Positions 5,770 through 7,563 of a DNA stretch of 7,563 nucleotides are shown here, piece by piece (positions within the stretch are counted from its first letter, which is position 1; every line of letters begins with the position of its first letter). A model generated the notes under the pieces. It was given only the letters and a program-made list of their open reading frames with translations. It was not told the DNA's origin and made no database searches. The position numbers and the translations under genes were made by a program. The stretch is from an uncultured Chloroflexaceae bacterium (lineage in GTDB: Bacteria; Chloroflexota; Chloroflexia; Chloroflexales; Chloroflexaceae): NCBI GenBank assembly GCA_937141995.1, contig CAKZQX010000370.1, forward strand, positions 1 to 7,563. The letters are read 5' to 3'.

Positions 5770-7458
5770 ATGGGAGAAGAAACCAACACGCTGCCTGGTT
5801 CCAGCCCCATTGAGACACATTCCCGACAATCCCACCACCTTGTTCATACCATTATGCGCCCGTTCACTACCCCGCTGGTTCTATCCGCCGCGCAGGTGCG
5901 ATTTATGCTGGCGATGCTTGCCACGGTTGCGCTCATCCTGTTTGTACGGCTGATTCAACTCGGCTCCCTCCAGCGCGAGGTCTACAACGATATTGCGCTC
6001 ATCTACCGCTACCTCTGGCGCATTCAGGGTGGCGAGTGGCCGGTCGGGTTTGTGCTCAGCGCGGGACCGCTCTACCACTATCTGATTATGCCGATCGTCG
6101 GGCTGACCGGCATCAACTATTTTGGGCTGAAGCTGGCGTCGGTGATTGTTAGCCTGGGGGTGCTGCTCTTTACCTCTGCCTTTGCACGCCGCCTGATCGA
6201 CCACTCCTTTGCGCTGCTGACGCTGTTTGTCGCCGGGATCTCCTCCTGGCTGCTGATCTTTAGCCGCCTGGGCAACTCACAGATCCTGGTGCCCCTGCTG
6301 GTGATGGCGGCGCTCTGGCTGGTGCTGCGCGTCGTACAGGCGGGTCGCCGGGTTGATGTCATTGCCTGCGCGGTTGTGTCGGCCCTCGGGTTGTATGTCT
6401 ATCCGCAGTCGTTTGTGCTGCCGGGGGTGACATTCGCCACGCTTATCGCGCTGCGCCTGACGGGGCAGTCCGTTCGCTGGACGGACCTCTACTGGTTTGT
6501 ACTGGTGACGCTGCCGGCGGCGCTGCCGTTTGTCGGCATCGTTTTGCTGGACCCGGAGAATTTCACTTCCGGGTATATCGGCCGCAAGATCACTACCGAA
6601 GGAGAAGCGGTTGCAGCGCTGGTCGGCAATATCCTCCGGGCACTGCCGGCATTCCATGTCCAGGGTGATAGTGTCTTCCGTAGCAACCCGCAGGAATTGC
6701 CGCACCTGGACCGCATCAGCGGTGTGCTCTTCCTGCTGGGGTTGGTCTTCTGGCTACTGCCGCAACGCCGCCGCTTGAGCCCCGTGTTGCTGGTGCCGCT
6801 GCTACTGCTCCAGGTTCCCGCCATCCTGGTGCTGAGTCAGCCGGGTGAAGTGCCATCGGCCTCGCGCACACTGGGGGTCGCGCCAATTGCCTACGTCCTG
6901 GTTGCGAGTGGGCTCTGGTGGCTGCTGCATCTGCTGCGGCAGTGGGTCAGCCGGCGCACCGCCGGCGTGGTGATCGGGGTGCTGCTGGCGGTGATGCTGC
7001 TGTTGAATATGCAGCGCTATTTCCAGGTCTACATCAGCAACCTGCCCTACCGGAACACTTCGCTGGGACGGCTGATCGCTGAGTATGCAAATATGCTGCC
7101 GGACGACACAACCGTCTATCTGGTAGGGCAGAAGTGGGAGTCGCGCATGCCGGAGGAGCCGTCAGTCAGGTATGTCATGCGCGACCCGGATCAATTGCAG
7201 ATGCTCAAGCCGGAGGAACTGACATGTGATCATCTGCTCACGCTGGATTCACCGGCCGTCCTGATCTGGAGCTTTCACGAAAACCTGCCCGCGCCGGCGC
7301 TCGAACCCTGCCAGGACTGGCTGCCGGTGCAGTTGTACACCAGCGACCGTGGTCTGCCCATTTTCCATGCCGCCCCGCTGCGTCCCGGGTCCAGTGCTGC
7401 CGCACGCCCCCGGTCGGGACGCGCTGCTGCGTATCCTTACCGGATTTTATACGAATGA
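5770..7458 (+). CDS. GT-C family (GT39/PMT-like) membrane glycosyltransferase
   Basis: A 562-residue polytopic protein of the GT-C fold, most like the GT39 (protein mannosyltransferase/ArnT-like) group. These enzymes move sugars from polyprenyl-phosphate donors to acceptors on the outer face of the membrane. About 10-12 hydrophobic segments run from about 44 to 414. The first outer loop carries REVYNDIALIYRYL (69-82). Asp74 is the candidate catalytic acid, in the place where the family usually has an Asp-Glu pair. Further family-like features are FSRLGNSQ (164-171) ahead of a helix and GLYVYPQSF (207-215). Residues 416-562 form a soluble, probably extracytoplasmic C-terminal domain ending in an Arg/Ala-rich tail. 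The ATG at 5770 is chosen for the AGGAG site; ATG at 5854 (Met29) lies nearer the first helix but has no ribosome site. Last gene of the operon. Acceptor and donor are unknown; O-linked protein or envelope glycan modification is the likely role. Confidence 0.88.
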   Translation: MGEETNTLPGSSPIETHSRQSHHLVHTIMRPFTTPLVLSAAQVRFMLAMLATVALILFVRLIQLGSLQREVYNDIALIYRYLWRIQGGEWPVGFVLSAGPLYHYLIMPIVGLTGINYFGLKLASVIVSLGVLLFTSAFARRLIDHSFALLTLFVAGISSWLLIFSRLGNSQILVPLLVMAALWLVLRVVQAGRRVDVIACAVVSALGLYVYPQSFVLPGVTFATLIALRLTGQSVRWTDLYWFVLVTLPAALPFVGIVLLDPENFTSGYIGRKITTEGEAVAALVGNILRALPAFHVQGDSVFRSNPQELPHLDRISGVLFLLGLVFWLLPQRRRLSPVLLVPLLLLQVPAILVLSQPGEVPSASRTLGVAPIAYVLVASGLWWLLHLLRQWVSRRTAGVVIGVLLAVMLLLNMQRYFQVYISNLPYRNTSLGRLIAEYANMLPDDTTVYLVGQKWESRMPEEPSVRYVMRDPDQLQMLKPEELTCDHLLTLDSPAVLIWSFHENLPAPALEPCQDWLPVQLYTSDRGLPIFHAAPLRPGSSAAARPRSGRAAAYPYRILYE

Positions 7459-7501
7459 CGAATGGGTAGTTCTCCAACGTGCGGTGGATGTTCAAATCGA
7501 A

Positions 7502-7552
7502 CGTTTGGCTAGATGGAAGCCAGACGCGTCTGCGGCAACATGGTCTTTTTTT
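7502..7552 (+). terminator. Hairpin, 12-bp palindrome and T-tract after the operon
   Basis: CGTTTGGCT (7502-7510) pairs with AGCCAGACG (7518-7526) through nine pairs, one of them G-U, around a 7-nt loop. The right arm overlaps a perfect palindrome CAGACGCGTCTG (7521-7532). Seven Ts follow at 7546-7552. The T-tract is about 19 nt from the hairpin, too far for a textbook intrinsic terminator, so the call is tentative. The window ends before a following gene can be seen. Confidence 0.3.
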
Positions 7553-7560
7553 CAAAAAGA
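7544..7560. repeat. AT-only inverted repeat at the right edge
   Basis: TCTTTTT (7544-7550) is the exact reverse complement of AAAAAGA (7554-7560) around TTC. It is weak as an RNA stem because it has only one G-C pair, but it could act in both directions together with the hairpin to its left. Confidence 0.35.
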
Positions 7561-7563
7561 GAA

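Noticed and set aside
7238..7555. Open frame of 105 codons on the minus strand at the right end
   Set aside because: Antisense to the glycosyltransferase C-terminus, TTG start within an A/T tract, Arg-rich product without recognisable features.

Overview
The window comes from a GC-rich bacterium. It holds one minus-strand gene and a divergent, tightly packed three-gene plus-strand operon, separated by a repeat-rich intergenic region of about 440-460 bp. A member of the Chloroflexota (Chloroflexus/Roseiflexus-like) is my best guess. The reasons are the domain style of the proteins (membrane-anchored TPR protein with an HhH-like module, a GT39-like GT-C enzyme, a small protein with an 'xIAIGRNVxxTVV' motif) and 9-nt-period tracts of the 'CCTCTGTGT' type between genes. 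This is judged by eye, not by a search.

Left part (26-1900, minus strand): a half-size ABC exporter, membrane domain fused to ATPase domain. Its Walker B motif ends in Asp-Asp where the catalytic Glu is expected. This is the mark of the degenerate-site subunit of heterodimeric exporters (TM287/BmrC type), so its canonical partner is predicted just outside the left edge of the window.

Middle (1901-2357): no convincing gene. It contains recurring GCCGCA motifs with an inverted copy, a 16-nt imperfect direct repeat, two 9-nt-period tandem tracts, a candidate extended -10 promoter for the operon and a possible 17-codon leader ORF.

Right part (2358-7458, plus strand), separated by 13 and 15 nt: (i) a 155-residue protein of unknown function with a beta-type N-terminal motif, a Thr/Ala linker and a helical C-terminus; (ii) a 971-residue protein with six predicted membrane helices, a helix-hairpin-helix-like module and about eleven TPR-type repeats; (iii) a 562-residue polytopic GT-C (GT39/PMT-like) glycosyltransferase with an extracytoplasmic C-terminal domain. 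The packing suggests co-expression. A plausible but unproven reading is that the TPR protein is a membrane scaffold linked to envelope glycosylation, and the small protein is an accessory or regulatory partner. After the last gene come about 100 nt with a strong hairpin, a 12-bp palindrome and a T-tract that may end the transcript.

Nothing here is a clear defence island, CRISPR array, RNA gene or complete mobile element. The best candidate for something undescribed is the three-gene operon, especially its small first gene and the composite TPR membrane protein.
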